Source: Acinetobacter pullicarnis
Lineage (GTDB): Bacteria; Pseudomonadota; Gammaproteobacteria; Pseudomonadales; Moraxellaceae
Length of the DNA stretch: 64,000 nt
Assembly (NCBI RefSeq): GCF_006352475.1
Contig: NZ_VCMZ01000001.1
Span: 3,100,001 to 3,164,000, forward strand
Direction of reading: 5' to 3'
A program made the position numbers and the translations under genes. The notes below the pieces were generated by a model. It was given only the letters and a program-made list of their open reading frames with translations. It had not been told where the DNA came from and searched no databases. This document shows positions 39,951 through 49,376 of the stretch, piece by piece. Within the stretch, counting starts at the first letter, position 1. Every line of letters starts with the position of its first letter.

Positions 39951-41102
39951 ATGTTTTGCATGACAAAAAAGATGCGCACACTGCTACTCAGCGTGGGCTT
40001 GGTCGCAACAAGTTTAGGTCTGGTCGCTTGCAATAAAGATGATGATGAAAGCCCAACCTCAGCACAAAGTATTTCATCGCTTCGTCTGATTGGTGACTAC
40101 AACATTCTCAGTAAAACCATGTATAACGGTGTCGAATTTGGTGGAATATCGGGGCTAGATTTAGATACTGACGGCAAATACTGGGCCATTTCAGATGATC
40201 GTGGTGGAGAACGCGGTGCACCCCGTTTTTATCAACTGGCAATTGACCTAGATCAAGAGAAGATCAAAAAAGTCAGCATTCAAAATATGATCTATTTAAG
40301 AGATCAAAATAATATCTTGCTTCCATCTGACAAACGCACCGTCGATCCTGAATCAATCCGGGCTGCAGCCAACGGCAATTTATATATCTCAAGCGAAGGA
40401 AATTTTGCGGCAGGAAATGCTCTGAGCCAGCCGTTTGTTCGGGAATATCGCAAGGATGGTCATTTTGTGAAAGCTTTTGAAATACCAAAGGCTTTTGAAT
40501 ACGTCGACAACAAAACCACAGGTGGTCGTAGCAATAAGTTATTTGAAGCACTCACAGTGACAGCAAAAGGAAAAATCTTTACGGCAAATGAAGATGCGCT
40601 TATCCAAGATGGTCCACTCAGCTCATTAACCGCAGGCAGCGTAGTCCGTGTTATTCAGTTAGATCAAAACACCAATAAGCCACTGGCACAATATGCCTAT
40701 CCAATTGAAAAAATTGCCAAAGCTGGCATTGCTGGCGGCTACCCTGAAGACAATGGCCTCTCAGAAATGCTCGCGATTTCAGAAAATGAGTTTATTGCAG
40801 TGGAGCGGGCTTTTGCTGATGGCGTAGGCAATACCATTCGCTTATATCGCACTACAATTGAAGATAAGACCACGGATGTCCAAAAAATGGATCGCTTGGT
40901 CAATGCCAAATATACCCCTATGAAAAAGCAGCTATTACTTGAATTACCACTGACTTATCAAAATATTAAACTGGACAATATCGAAGGGATCAGTTGGGGG
41001 CCAAAGCTCAAAAATGGCAACCGAAGTTTGATTTTAGTGGCAGACAATAACTTCTCAGAACAGCAAATCACGCAATTTATTGCCTTCGAAGTTCTGCCAT
41101 AA
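39951..41102 (+). CDS. Esterase-like phytase family lipoprotein
   Basis: 383 residues. The signal peptide ends with the lipobox LVAC (Cys at residue 27) and an acidic linker NKDDDESP, so outer-membrane or periplasmic lipid anchoring is expected. FGGISGLDLDTDGKYWAISDDRG and the C-terminal DNIEGISWGP belong to the 'esterase-like activity of phytase' beta-propeller family. The substrate is unknown. First ATG chosen because AAGG lies nearer to it than to the later ATG codons. Monocistronic; a hairpin terminator follows, shared with the convergent gene. Confidence 0.78.
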   Translation: MFCMTKKMRTLLLSVGLVATSLGLVACNKDDDESPTSAQSISSLRLIGDYNILSKTMYNGVEFGGISGLDLDTDGKYWAISDDRGGERGAPRFYQLAIDLDQEKIKKVSIQNMIYLRDQNNILLPSDKRTVDPESIRAAANGNLYISSEGNFAAGNALSQPFVREYRKDGHFVKAFEIPKAFEYVDNKTTGGRSNKLFEALTVTAKGKIFTANEDALIQDGPLSSLTAGSVVRVIQLDQNTNKPLAQYAYPIEKIAKAGIAGGYPEDNGLSEMLAISENEFIAVERAFADGVGNTIRLYRTTIEDKTTDVQKMDRLVNAKYTPMKKQLLLELPLTYQNIKLDNIEGISWGPKLKNGNRSLILVADNNFSEQQITQFIAFEVLP

Positions 41103-41164
41103 TTGTCTTGTAAGATTTAGATTTCAAGCTTTAGGTTTTTAAGAGATGCATTTTTAGTGCATTC

Positions 41165-41220
41165 AATACGCAAGAGCTGATGGGTATTCAACGCACTCAT
41201 CCACGGTACTTGCGTATTTT
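41165..41220. terminator. Bidirectional terminator between convergent genes
   Basis: AATACGCAAG / CTTGCGTATT outer stem with an inner GATGGGT / ACTCATC stem, T-run on the plus strand. Confidence 0.55.
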
Positions 41221-41226
41221 TATGTC

Positions 41227-42339
41227 TTAATTTTCAGCAAATGGCTGAAATAACGCTTTTACATCATGTGGCTGGCAACGTAAATATTGCGGTGCAATTG
41301 CAATTTTAGTCTTCAAGGCTGCAGCGGCATGCCAAGGCCAACGAGGGTTGTACTGAAGTGCACGTGCGATAGCGATGGCATCGGCTTGGCCCTGTTGCAA
41401 TACCGCTTCTGCCTGTTCCGCTTCGGTAATCAGCCCGACTGCAATCACCGGAATATCCACATGTGGCTTAATCGCTGCTGCAAATGGGACTTGATAATTC
41501 GGTCCAATCTCAATCTGTTGCTGCTCATCCAAGCCACCTGAAGAGACATGGATATAAGCCGCACCCAATTGCGCCAGCTGCTTCGATACTTCAATTGATT
41601 CTTCAACTGTCCAGCCACCGACTTTCCAGTCTTGTGCAGAAATACGGACGCCAACTGGAAATCCTGCAGGCAGATTTTTTTGCACAGCACGAAAAACATC
41701 CAAGATCAGACGCATTCGATTTTCTAAGCAACCACCATATTGATCCTGCCGCTGATTCGACAAGGGTGATAAGAACTGATGCAGTAAATATCCATGAGCA
41801 CCATGCAGCTCAATCAATGCAAAACCAGCTGCAACCGCACGTACAGCGGCTTGAGCGAAATCTTCAATCACCGATTGGATCTCTGCAATACTCAAAGCAT
41901 GTGGTGCTGCATCACCCGCATGAAAAGGCAATGCACTGGCGGACTCAACTTGCCAACCATGCGGCTCAGTTGCTGCAATTTGCTGTCGCCCTAACCACGG
42001 TTTTTCACTTGATGCTTTGCGCCCCGCATGTGCCAATTGCACTGCAAAAGGCATTGGAGAAAGCGTTTTAATTTGGGTGAGCAAGGCTTTAATCTGATCA
42101 CGTTGAGTATCGTTCCAAAGGCCAAGATCAGCATAACTAATCCGCCCCTCTGGACTGACTGCGGTCGCCTCAACAATGCATAAGCCCGCACCAGAAAGCG
42201 CATAGCTTGCCCATTGCTGGCTGTGCCAAAAACTCAATTCACCTTGCTGGTTGGCTGAGTATTGGCACATGGGTGCAATCACGATTTTATTCTGTAGTGC
42301 TAAATCACCAAAATGAATCTGCTCAAACAATAATGCCAT
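41227..42339 (-). CDS. NADH:flavin oxidoreductase / Old Yellow Enzyme family (XenA/YqjM-like)
   Basis: Start set at MALLFEQIHFGDLALQNKIV (370 aa) because a GAGGGA ribosome site precedes it; the frame is open 17 codons further. The FMN barrel begins with VIAPMCQYSA, the Cys of which regulates flavin potential in the YqjM/XenA class. ELHGAHGYLLHQFLSPLSNQR contains the active-site His pair, and GGLDEQQQIEIGPNYQVPFA and IAVGLITEAEQAEAVLQQGQAD complete the barrel. It reduces alkenes activated by carbonyl or nitro groups using NAD(P)H. Physiological substrate unknown. Confidence 0.85.
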   Translation of the reverse strand: MALLFEQIHFGDLALQNKIVIAPMCQYSANQQGELSFWHSQQWASYALSGAGLCIVEATAVSPEGRISYADLGLWNDTQRDQIKALLTQIKTLSPMPFAVQLAHAGRKASSEKPWLGRQQIAATEPHGWQVESASALPFHAGDAAPHALSIAEIQSVIEDFAQAAVRAVAAGFALIELHGAHGYLLHQFLSPLSNQRQDQYGGCLENRMRLILDVFRAVQKNLPAGFPVGVRISAQDWKVGGWTVEESIEVSKQLAQLGAAYIHVSSGGLDEQQQIEIGPNYQVPFAAAIKPHVDIPVIAVGLITEAEQAEAVLQQGQADAIAIARALQYNPRWPWHAAAALKTKIAIAPQYLRCQPHDVKALFQPFAEN

Positions 42340-42428
42340 CCGTCTTCCCTCTTCTCGTCTGTATGCACATCCATCTATTTTAGCGATCAAGCACCTTAAA
42401 CTGATCCTAATCGAGCTTAAAAATGCGT

Positions 42429-43727
42429 TTAGAAAATCACTTTTGAGCTAAATCCTAAGACCAAGGCATCATCAACTTGACTGGTTGCACCAGGATGGAC
42501 GACATATTGAAGTACTGGGCGCAACATTAACCATTGTGTTGGAAAATAAGAATAATTCAACTCAATATTATATTCCGCACTTTGATCAAGTTGGGTTTTC
42601 CCTGTGCCCTGACGTACACTGTTCACATAATCACGATAGCGATTATTAACCCCAACACGGTTGACGGCAAGGCCAACAATATCGTTTGGCTGCCCATCAA
42701 ACCAACCGATGTACTTTAAACCAAACTGTTGAGAGTCACTGACTTGCGTCGTGGTACGGTCATGAAAAGTAAAGTTACCAAAACTATGTAAGCCTTGACG
42801 TCCTGCACCCGTTGAAGTCAATTGCTGCTCAAAGGTCAGCCAGCCACCAACGGTATGGTCTTCCCCAACGGTTTTGGGAGCAAAACCCACATCATATTGA
42901 TTTTCTGGCTTATCGGCCGTGTTATAGATCATTCCTGCGCGATAGCTGCCTGCTAAGTCAAACAAACCTTGCTTTGGCGACCATACCACTTCAACAGGGA
43001 AGGTGACTCCATCTGCATGCTTGGTATCAAAGTTCCAACCATGCTTTTCCAAAGCATTTTCAGGGTTATATTCATATACCCCAACTTGTGCAAAAAGCTC
43101 AGGTTGTATCTGATATTTAACCCGTGCGCCCCATTGGGAAACGGGTGTGTTCATCCAAATTTTGCCTTGCCATTTCCCCATTTGCGCTGCGCAAAATGCG
43201 GTACTTTGAAAGTCACAAGCCATCACATTAAAATCGGTGCCTATGCCCATACGACCCGCTTTAATGCTAACACCTTGTTGTTCAAACTTTTTCTCAATCG
43301 ACAACTCACTTAAACGACTGTCAACATTACCACGCCCCCAATTGGCTTGAGCATTGGCAAACTGAGGAGCCATTGGATCCTGCACAGCATCTAAGGTGGT
43401 ACTTTGCCCTTGACGTGCGGTAATGAGCGCACGAATCGTGGTGCCATTCCAACCTGCCAGTTGATTCATATCAAAGGTTGAACCCAACCAAAATTGGCTG
43501 GCATAGGTTGGAGCACGATGTGCGTCAAAACCACCATCCGCTAAATAGGCGATATCTAACGCAGCATTGGCGTCAAATTTAATGCCCTTTTCAGCCAATT
43601 CAGTCCGCTTACCATCCCAATCCCCAAACAAGTAAGTGCCTTTAGGGTCAAATGCATCTTGTGCATAGACATTGCCCTGTACCGCACTGATCAGCATGAT
43701 GCTGCTTGAAAGTATTATTTTTTTCAT
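42429..43727 (-). CDS. Carbohydrate-selective porin, OprB family
   Basis: 432 residues. A signal peptide (ending VYAQ near residue 23) precedes a strand-rich outer-membrane protein with the OprB start YLFGDWDGKRTELAEKGI, the loop QFWLGSTFDMNQLAGWNGT, and a C-terminal Phe (LGFSSKVIF) as required for BAM insertion. OprB porins in Pseudomonas take up glucose and other sugars; Acinetobacter members are poorly assigned. AGGA before the ATG. The upstream control region has several palindromes (see the separate entry). Confidence 0.85.
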   Translation of the reverse strand: MKKIILSSSIMLISAVQGNVYAQDAFDPKGTYLFGDWDGKRTELAEKGIKFDANAALDIAYLADGGFDAHRAPTYASQFWLGSTFDMNQLAGWNGTTIRALITARQGQSTTLDAVQDPMAPQFANAQANWGRGNVDSRLSELSIEKKFEQQGVSIKAGRMGIGTDFNVMACDFQSTAFCAAQMGKWQGKIWMNTPVSQWGARVKYQIQPELFAQVGVYEYNPENALEKHGWNFDTKHADGVTFPVEVVWSPKQGLFDLAGSYRAGMIYNTADKPENQYDVGFAPKTVGEDHTVGGWLTFEQQLTSTGAGRQGLHSFGNFTFHDRTTTQVSDSQQFGLKYIGWFDGQPNDIVGLAVNRVGVNNRYRDYVNSVRQGTGKTQLDQSAEYNIELNYSYFPTQWLMLRPVLQYVVHPGATSQVDDALVLGFSSKVIF

Positions 43728-43751
43728 AACAATCCTAGTTAAAAGCGTGCA

Positions 43752-43858
43752 TTACACATTCATTGTGTAAAATTCAAAGGGTTCCTGTTTTGATTTCAAA
43801 CATATGCTTTTGAATCAAAGCATTACATAGTAATACAAAAAATGAATATTGGTTCATT
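43752..43858 (-). promoter_or_regulatory. Palindrome cluster upstream of the OprB-type porin gene
   Basis: Four inverted repeats in 107 bases: TTACACA / TGTGTAA (43752-43770), ATGCTTT / AAAGCAT (43804-43823), ATTAC / GTAAT (43822-43834) and AATGAA / TTCATT (43841-43858). Position before the porin start fits operator sites, but the regulators are unknown. Confidence 0.4.
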
Positions 43859-44008
43859 TTTATTCATAATTTTTTCACTCTGATTTTAAGTTAAAGAACC
43901 AAAGTAAGCGTATCTGCCGTGATGTGCTTTATTCACATGGTAAACTCACCTAGAATAGCGCGAGAATTCTCTTTTAATTTTTCCTTTCACCGCGTGTTTG
44001 AGTGATCT

Positions 44009-44863
44009 ATGCCTGAATTACCTGAAGTTGAAACCACCAAAACCAGTTTACTGCCACTCATTCAGCAAGAAGTTCGTGCTGTTGAGGTGCGTGAATCACG
44101 TTTACGCTGGCCGATTCCCGCAGATATACAAAAACTACAGGGTCAGAAACTCCTTCAACTCAGCCGTCGTTCAAAGTATATTTTGGCTGAGTTTGAACAG
44201 GACAGTATGCTTTGGCACTTAGGAATGTCGGGGAGTTTTCGTCTATGCGAGCCATCTAGTGAACTTCGTAAACACGACCATCTCCGCATTGGTTTTGACG
44301 ATATTGAATTGCGCTATCACGATCCAAGACGCTTTGGCTGCATCCTTTGGCTAACAGCGGAAAGCCGCATCAAATTGCTTGATACGCTCGGCCCTGAACC
44401 TTTGAGCGATGAGTTTAATGCTCACTATTTGGCAGAAAAGCTCAAATCGAAACAGGTCGGGATTAAGGTCGCCATTATGGACAATCATGTGGTGGTCGGG
44501 GTTGGCAACATCTATGCAACAGAATGCCTCTTCCAACTTGGCATACACCCTGCACAGCCTGCATCTAGTTTAACGCTAAAGCAAATTGAACAACTTGTTA
44601 TTGAGATTAAACGTATTTTACAGCAAGCCATTTTATTGGGTGGTACAACCCTAAAAGACTATAGCAATGCCATGGGTGAAAATGGCTACTTCCAACAAAC
44701 CCTATTGGCCTATGGTCGCGCAGGTGAAATGTGTATTAACTGCGAAACAACCTTGCTGAATATGAAGCTGGGTCAACGTGCAAGTGTTTACTGCCCACAA
44801 TGCCAAGCCTTAAAGAAAACTGCGGTAACCACTTCGACTAAAATCAAAGGATCATCTCAATGA
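44009..44863 (+). CDS. mutM: Formamidopyrimidine-DNA glycosylase
   Basis: 284 residues. The N-terminal catalytic MPELPEVETTKTSL has the Pro2/Glu3 pair needed for glycosylase/lyase chemistry. The H2TH region (GVGNIYATECLFQLGIHPAQ) and the C-terminal zinc finger (CINCETTLL ... YCPQCQ, four Cys) are intact. It removes 8-oxoguanine and FaPy lesions from DNA. About ten residues longer than the E. coli protein at the C-terminus. Its stop overlaps the ppiC-like start by four bases (ATGA). Confidence 0.95.
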   Translation: MPELPEVETTKTSLLPLIQQEVRAVEVRESRLRWPIPADIQKLQGQKLLQLSRRSKYILAEFEQDSMLWHLGMSGSFRLCEPSSELRKHDHLRIGFDDIELRYHDPRRFGCILWLTAESRIKLLDTLGPEPLSDEFNAHYLAEKLKSKQVGIKVAIMDNHVVVGVGNIYATECLFQLGIHPAQPASSLTLKQIEQLVIEIKRILQQAILLGGTTLKDYSNAMGENGYFQQTLLAYGRAGEMCINCETTLLNMKLGQRASVYCPQCQALKKTAVTTSTKIKGSSQ

Positions 44864-45144
44864 AAACTGCAATCGTCAGACATATATTAGTCAAAGACAA
44901 AGACTTGGCTGAACAGCTCAAACAAAAAATAAAATCAGGGTCGGACTTTGCTCAAATTGCCAAAGCTCACTCTACCTGTAACTCCGCACAAAGAGGTGGG
45001 GAACTCGGAGAAGTTAAAAAAGGCCAATTGGTGCCGGTGATTGATCGCTTGGTCTTTAGTGGTGCAGAACGTGTATTACACGGCCCTATTAAAAGTCAGT
45101 TTGGTTTTCATTTATTGGAAATTAAATTTCGTATGGAATTTTAA
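44860..45144 (+). CDS. ppiC: Parvulin-type peptidyl-prolyl isomerase
   Basis: 94 residues, a stand-alone rotamase domain without signal peptide. KTAIVRHILVKDKDLAEQL, KSGSDFAQIAKAHSTC, GGELGEVKKGQLVP and GPIKSQFGFHLLEI match PpiC of E. coli in order and length. Cytoplasmic. Translationally coupled to mutM. Ends in a terminator shared with mscL. Confidence 0.88.
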   Translation: MKTAIVRHILVKDKDLAEQLKQKIKSGSDFAQIAKAHSTCNSAQRGGELGEVKKGQLVPVIDRLVFSGAERVLHGPIKSQFGFHLLEIKFRMEF

Positions 45145-45180
45145 ATCAATAAAGTAAAACCCCAATAGAAACACAGATTG

Positions 45181-45209
45181 AAAAAACGCTGCCCTCGGCA
45201 ACGTTTTTT
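45181..45209. terminator. Bidirectional terminator between ppiC and mscL
   Basis: AAAAAACG.TGCC / GGCA.CGTTTTTT stem with a 3-base loop; A- and T-runs on each side. Confidence 0.8.
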
Positions 45210-45221
45210 CAATACAAATAC

Positions 45222-45662
45222 TTATGCTTGTGGACGTTTTTTCAATTCGTCACGAATCTCGCGCAGTAAGGCAATATCTTCTGGTGTTGCTGCTGGTGCT
45301 GCCGGCGCCTCTTCTTGTTTACGACGCATACGGTTAATCATTTTCACCATCAAGAACACCACCCAAGCCAAAATAATAAAATTCAGCAAGATAGTGAGAA
45401 AGTTACCGTAGGTTAAAACGTTTACACCGGCTTTGGTCAATAGATCAAGGGATTGTAGATTATCCGGATTTTCTCCCAATACGATAAACTTCTGTGAGAA
45501 ATCAACGCCACCACCAGTAATCACTGAAATCAACGGCATGATGATATCTTTTACCAATGAATCTACAATTTTACCAAAAGCGCCACCAATGATTACCCCC
45601 ACGGCCAAATCAATCATATTGCCTTTTACTGCAAACTCTTTAAATTCTTGAATAATACTCAT
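45222..45662 (-). CDS. mscL: Large-conductance mechanosensitive channel MscL
   Basis: 146 residues. [33 protein letters not shown] is the N-terminal amphipathic helix and TM1 pore helix. The periplasmic loop follows, then TM2 ([22 protein letters not shown]) and a charged C-terminal bundle with an alanine/proline-rich linker. It opens at high membrane tension during hypo-osmotic shock. Normal length. Single gene. Confidence 0.95.
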   Translation of the reverse strand: MSIIQEFKEFAVKGNMIDLAVGVIIGGAFGKIVDSLVKDIIMPLISVITGGGVDFSQKFIVLGENPDNLQSLDLLTKAGVNVLTYGNFLTILLNFIILAWVVFLMVKMINRMRRKQEEAPAAPAATPEDIALLREIRDELKKRPQA

Positions 45663-45786
45663 ATAAAGTCTCCAAACTCATCATGTCTATTTATAGGATG
45701 TAATTTACTTTAGTTGTTACCTATACAATCCCTGCTAATTTACTCGGTTTTTGTTTTTTTCCAATATTCTTTTGAATTTTTAATAC

Positions 45787-45823
45787 AAAAAAACCGCAAT
45801 CTCAGCAGAAATTGCGGTTTTTT
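45787..45823 (-). terminator. Rho-independent terminator of typA
   Basis: AAAACCGCAAT / ATTGCGGTTTT stem with an A-run and T-run; read on the minus strand it ends in a T-run. About 30 bases after the typA stop. Confidence 0.8.
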
Positions 45824-45849
45824 AACCAATTGATTTAGAATTAAATCAA

Positions 45850-47706
45850 TTACATGCCACGTGCAGCACGTTTACGGTCATTTTCAGTTAAGAATTTTTT
45901 ACGAATACGAACTGATTTAGGTGTAACTTCAACAAGCTCATCATCTTCAATAAACTCAAGCGCTTGCTCAAGTGTAAATTTGATTGCTGGTGTTAAAGTT
46001 AATGCCTCATCCGTACCAGAAGCACGCATGTTAGTTAACTGTTTCGCTTTAGTCGGGTTAACTGACATGTCGTCTGAACGAGAGTTCATACCAACGATCA
46101 TACCTTCATACACTTCAAGCTGTGGTTCTGCAAATAGACGACCACGGTCTTGTAAAGTGAATAGAGCAAATGCCAAGCAAGTTCCGTTAACCATAGAAAC
46201 CAACACACCGTTCTGGCGTTTCGCTACAGCACCTTGTTTAGCAGGGCCATAATGCGAGAAGCTTGAAGTCATGATCCCAGTACCTGAAGTCATGGTCAAG
46301 AATTCTGAACGGAAGCCGATTAAGCCACGTGAAGGAACAGTTGCTTCAATACGGATACGGCCTTTGCCGTCAACTTCCATATTGGTCATTTCGCCTTTAC
46401 GCGTACCCATTTGCTCCATAACCGAACCTTGATGTTGTTCTTCAACATCAAAAGTAACGTTTTCATATGGCTCTTCAGTTTTACCATCAACTTCTTTCAT
46501 GATCACTTGCGGACGAGATACACCCATCTCAAAGCCTTCACGGCGCATGTTTTCAATCAATACAGATAGATGTAATTCACCACGACCTGATACTTTGAAA
46601 CGGTCTGGGCTGTCAGTATCTTCAACACGTAATGCAACGTTATGAATTAACTCACGATCTAAACGCTCACGAATATTACGTGAAGTTACGAACTTACCTT
46701 CGCGGCCTGCGAATGGTGAGTTATTCACTTGGAACGTCATCGATACTGTTGGTTCATCTACAGACAATGGTGGTAAAGCTTCAACATTTTTCGGATCACA
46801 AATCGTGTCAGAAATGTTTAATGCATCCATACCTGTAATACATACGATATCACCAGCGCCAGCAGTATCAACATCGATACGCTCAAGACCGTGATAACCC
46901 ATGATTTTTAAGATACGACCGTTACGGGTTTTACCTTCTTTATCAATTACAGTTACCGGTGTATTGGTTTTTACCGAACCACGTTGGATACGGCCAATCC
47001 CAATTACGCCAACGAAGCTGTTGTAATCAAGTGATGAAATTTGCATTTGGAATGGACCATCTGCATCAACTGCAGGTGGCTCAACGATATCAACAATCGT
47101 TTGATACAACGGTGTCATATCGGTCGCAAGTTCTTCTGGTGAAGGACCCGCAATCCCTTTTAAGCCTGAAGCATAAACAACTGGGAAGTCCAACTGTTCA
47201 TCAGTTGCACCTAAGCTATCGAACAAGTCAAATACTTGGTCAATAACCCAATCTGGACGAGCGCTTGGCTTATCAACTTTGTTGATAATTACGATTGGTT
47301 TTAAACCGCGAGCAAATGCTTTCTGTGTCACAAAACGTGTTTGTGGCATTGGGCCTTCTTGCGAGTCAACCAATAACAATACACAGTCAACCATCGACAT
47401 AACACGTTCCACTTCACCACCGAAGTCGGCGTGTCCTGGGGTGTCGACGATGTTAATACGGTATTCCGTATTGGTACGCTCATCTAACCAAGTGATGGCA
47501 GTATTTTTAGCCAAAATGGTAATACCACGTTCGCTCTCAATTGCACCTGAGTCCATAACGCGTTCAATTTCGCCTGCGCGATCACCGAGTGCACCAGATT
47601 GTTGTAGCAATTTATCGACAAGCGTCGTTTTACCATGGTCGACGTGCGCAATGATTGCAATATTACGCAAGTTCTTGATATTGTTCGTAGAATTTGAATC
47701 GGTCAT
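45850..47706 (-). CDS. typA: Ribosome-associated GTPase TypA/BipA
   Basis: Start set at MTDSNSTNNIKNLRN (618 aa); the frame is open 15 codons upstream with no supporting ribosome site. G motifs [31 protein letters not shown] and INKVDKPSARP are present, followed by the EF-G-like domains and the BipA-specific C-terminus (RKKFLTENDRKRAARGM). It assists 50S assembly and is needed at low temperature or stress. A promoter is seen at 47786-47814. Confidence 0.96.
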   Translation of the reverse strand: MTDSNSTNNIKNLRNIAIIAHVDHGKTTLVDKLLQQSGALGDRAGEIERVMDSGAIESERGITILAKNTAITWLDERTNTEYRINIVDTPGHADFGGEVERVMSMVDCVLLLVDSQEGPMPQTRFVTQKAFARGLKPIVIINKVDKPSARPDWVIDQVFDLFDSLGATDEQLDFPVVYASGLKGIAGPSPEELATDMTPLYQTIVDIVEPPAVDADGPFQMQISSLDYNSFVGVIGIGRIQRGSVKTNTPVTVIDKEGKTRNGRILKIMGYHGLERIDVDTAGAGDIVCITGMDALNISDTICDPKNVEALPPLSVDEPTVSMTFQVNNSPFAGREGKFVTSRNIRERLDRELIHNVALRVEDTDSPDRFKVSGRGELHLSVLIENMRREGFEMGVSRPQVIMKEVDGKTEEPYENVTFDVEEQHQGSVMEQMGTRKGEMTNMEVDGKGRIRIEATVPSRGLIGFRSEFLTMTSGTGIMTSSFSHYGPAKQGAVAKRQNGVLVSMVNGTCLAFALFTLQDRGRLFAEPQLEVYEGMIVGMNSRSDDMSVNPTKAKQLTNMRASGTDEALTLTPAIKFTLEQALEFIEDDELVEVTPKSVRIRKKFLTENDRKRAARGM

Positions 47707-47785
47707 AGAAATCTCAGCCAAATATTTACACAATTGAAAGGAAATCCTCAATTGTGCATTGGCGCATACAATTAAGTTGTGGCAG

Positions 47786-47814
47786 ATTATACAGACTAGC
47801 GAAAATTCAATAAA
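47786..47814 (-). promoter_or_regulatory. Sigma-70 promoter of typA
   Basis: Minus-strand TTTATT, 17-base spacer ending TG-containing CTAGTCTG, then a perfect TATAAT (47786-47791). It lies 80 bases before the typA ATG. Confidence 0.6.
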
Positions 47815-48280
47815 CTTTTTTTACAAAGCAATTTCATTGTCATACTTTCACAAAAAAAGAAGTCTTTGAACTTGATGAATTAGATTTAATCTTCGCAAAG
47901 GCTAAACAGCAGCTTACGCGCTTTGCTATATCGCCATTGGAGCAGTGATTGGATATGCCAAAAAATATCCTTACATCGTCACTTAAGCTCAAACAGCCTG
48001 TGTCTGGGGGTGGAAATTATAGCACAAATGGTCGCGCTATGACTAAAAAAAGCACCAGTCAAGCAGATAAAAGATCGTTTTTTTTAAAATCTAAGCGCAT
48101 GATCACGCTAAATCGCAGTGAATTTCCCTAAAACTAGCTGATCTCAACCCACGCTCTCTGTAACACTTCGGTCTGCTCAGCCGTATCCGCAGCCCACTCA
48201 AGATGCTGAGGCCTATGTTGGATAACACTAAAACTCAGCATTTAAATCGAGTACCAAAATTAAATATTGTGTTTAAACCA
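47815..48280. other. Intergenic region with possible gene remnants
   Basis: About 470 bases between typA and astE with no convincing gene. On the plus strand near 47915-47985 one frame codes a hydrophobic stretch (YALCYIAIGAVIGYAKKYP) without a start codon, and another nearby frame reads FELDELDLIFAKAKQQ. On the minus strand 48134-48241 is a 35-codon ORF with natural-looking composition but no ribosome site. These may be fragments of decayed genes. Confidence 0.3.
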
Positions 48281-49336
48281 CTAAATCTCTTCCAAAACCA
48301 AACCAGCTCGTAAACCTAATTTTACTTTTGCATTTGGAAATAGAATAAATACTTGTGGTTGACTCACGATATAGCGCTGCCCTTCTACGGTATGTTGTTC
48401 AAAACCATGACGTTCATGGGGATGTAATACAATCTGTGCTTGCAAATGAGCATCATGCTCAGAAATCGCCTGTGTGGCAATAATTTGATCTTGTTCAAAT
48501 ACAGAAAAATTTGCGGCATCATCTGCTAGGTTTAATTGAAAATTTTCCGCCTGCTTAATAATAGAGTCGATCACTTTAAATTGACGAATACGAATCTTGT
48601 CTCGCTCAGGCAATGCCTGCTCACTCACCACCGCTCTTAATACCTGATCAATGTGACTAAATTGAGTTAAGTCATTTTGTCCAAAGGCTTTGGCCTGTCC
48701 AAGCTCCAACGTTACACTCGCCACTTGAAAGTTAAAACTACTAAAATGGGTAAAAGTTCTGCCCGCTGCATTGTGATAGACAATCGCATCTAAGGCTGCT
48801 GCTTCTAAGCACTGCAACACATATTGATCATAAGCATGGGTTTGATAAGGAAAGAGCGCAAATGTCGGTAACAATGAAGCGCGAATTGCAGTGTGTAAAT
48901 CGAAATGGTAAGGTTTTGCATGTCGTGGACTTTTAATGAAAAAATCAGTCAACAATTGTTCTAATAACGCGGCACGACGTGTTTCCACTGCTGGCTCAAG
49001 TTGCTGATAGGCACCGCAAAACATTCGGTTCATATCATTTTCAAGATAACGAGTACCAGCACGAATCGCAGCTGGATTACCCAATATGCAAAGCAATCGA
49101 ACCGCCAAACGAAGCCGTCCATGCAATAGGTCTTGGCAAAGCTGTGACAATATTTCAATGGGCGCAGTTTCATTGCCATGCACCCCTGCTGAAATAACGA
49201 CACTTTTTTCATAATGCTGCTTGGGGGTCAATTCCAACACCCCCTCAGCAAGCCACGTCCAACTTAAATCCTCTGTTTGTCCCTGCTGCGTTAAACACAC
49301 CTGTTGTTTTAACAGCAAATCTAAAAAATCAATCAT
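48281..49336 (-). CDS. astE: Succinylglutamate desuccinylase
   Basis: 351 residues, somewhat longer than the E. coli protein (322). Zn-peptidase-like fold: [14 protein letters not shown] gives the first His/Glu ligands, NDMNRMF the substrate Arg region, and [16 protein letters not shown] (partly shown) the last His ligand. It hydrolyses N-succinylglutamate to glutamate and succinate, the last step of the ast pathway. Last gene of the operon, 40 bases after astB. Confidence 0.93.
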   Translation of the reverse strand: MIDFLDLLLKQQVCLTQQGQTEDLSWTWLAEGVLELTPKQHYEKSVVISAGVHGNETAPIEILSQLCQDLLHGRLRLAVRLLCILGNPAAIRAGTRYLENDMNRMFCGAYQQLEPAVETRRAALLEQLLTDFFIKSPRHAKPYHFDLHTAIRASLLPTFALFPYQTHAYDQYVLQCLEAAALDAIVYHNAAGRTFTHFSSFNFQVASVTLELGQAKAFGQNDLTQFSHIDQVLRAVVSEQALPERDKIRIRQFKVIDSIIKQAENFQLNLADDAANFSVFEQDQIIATQAISEHDAHLQAQIVLHPHERHGFEQHTVEGQRYIVSQPQVFILFPNAKVKLGLRAGLVLEEI

Positions 49337-49376
49337 GGCCTTTACATACTCCTTGACTATTTTTAACGACTTTTAA

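Noticed and set aside
41165..41220. Possible mobile-element end because of the long inverted repeat
   Set aside because: It lies exactly between convergent stop codons and has a T-run, so a terminator explains it.
47949..48131. 60-codon plus-strand ORF between typA and astE
   Set aside because: No ribosome site, low-complexity Ser/Lys content, and no support from neighbours.
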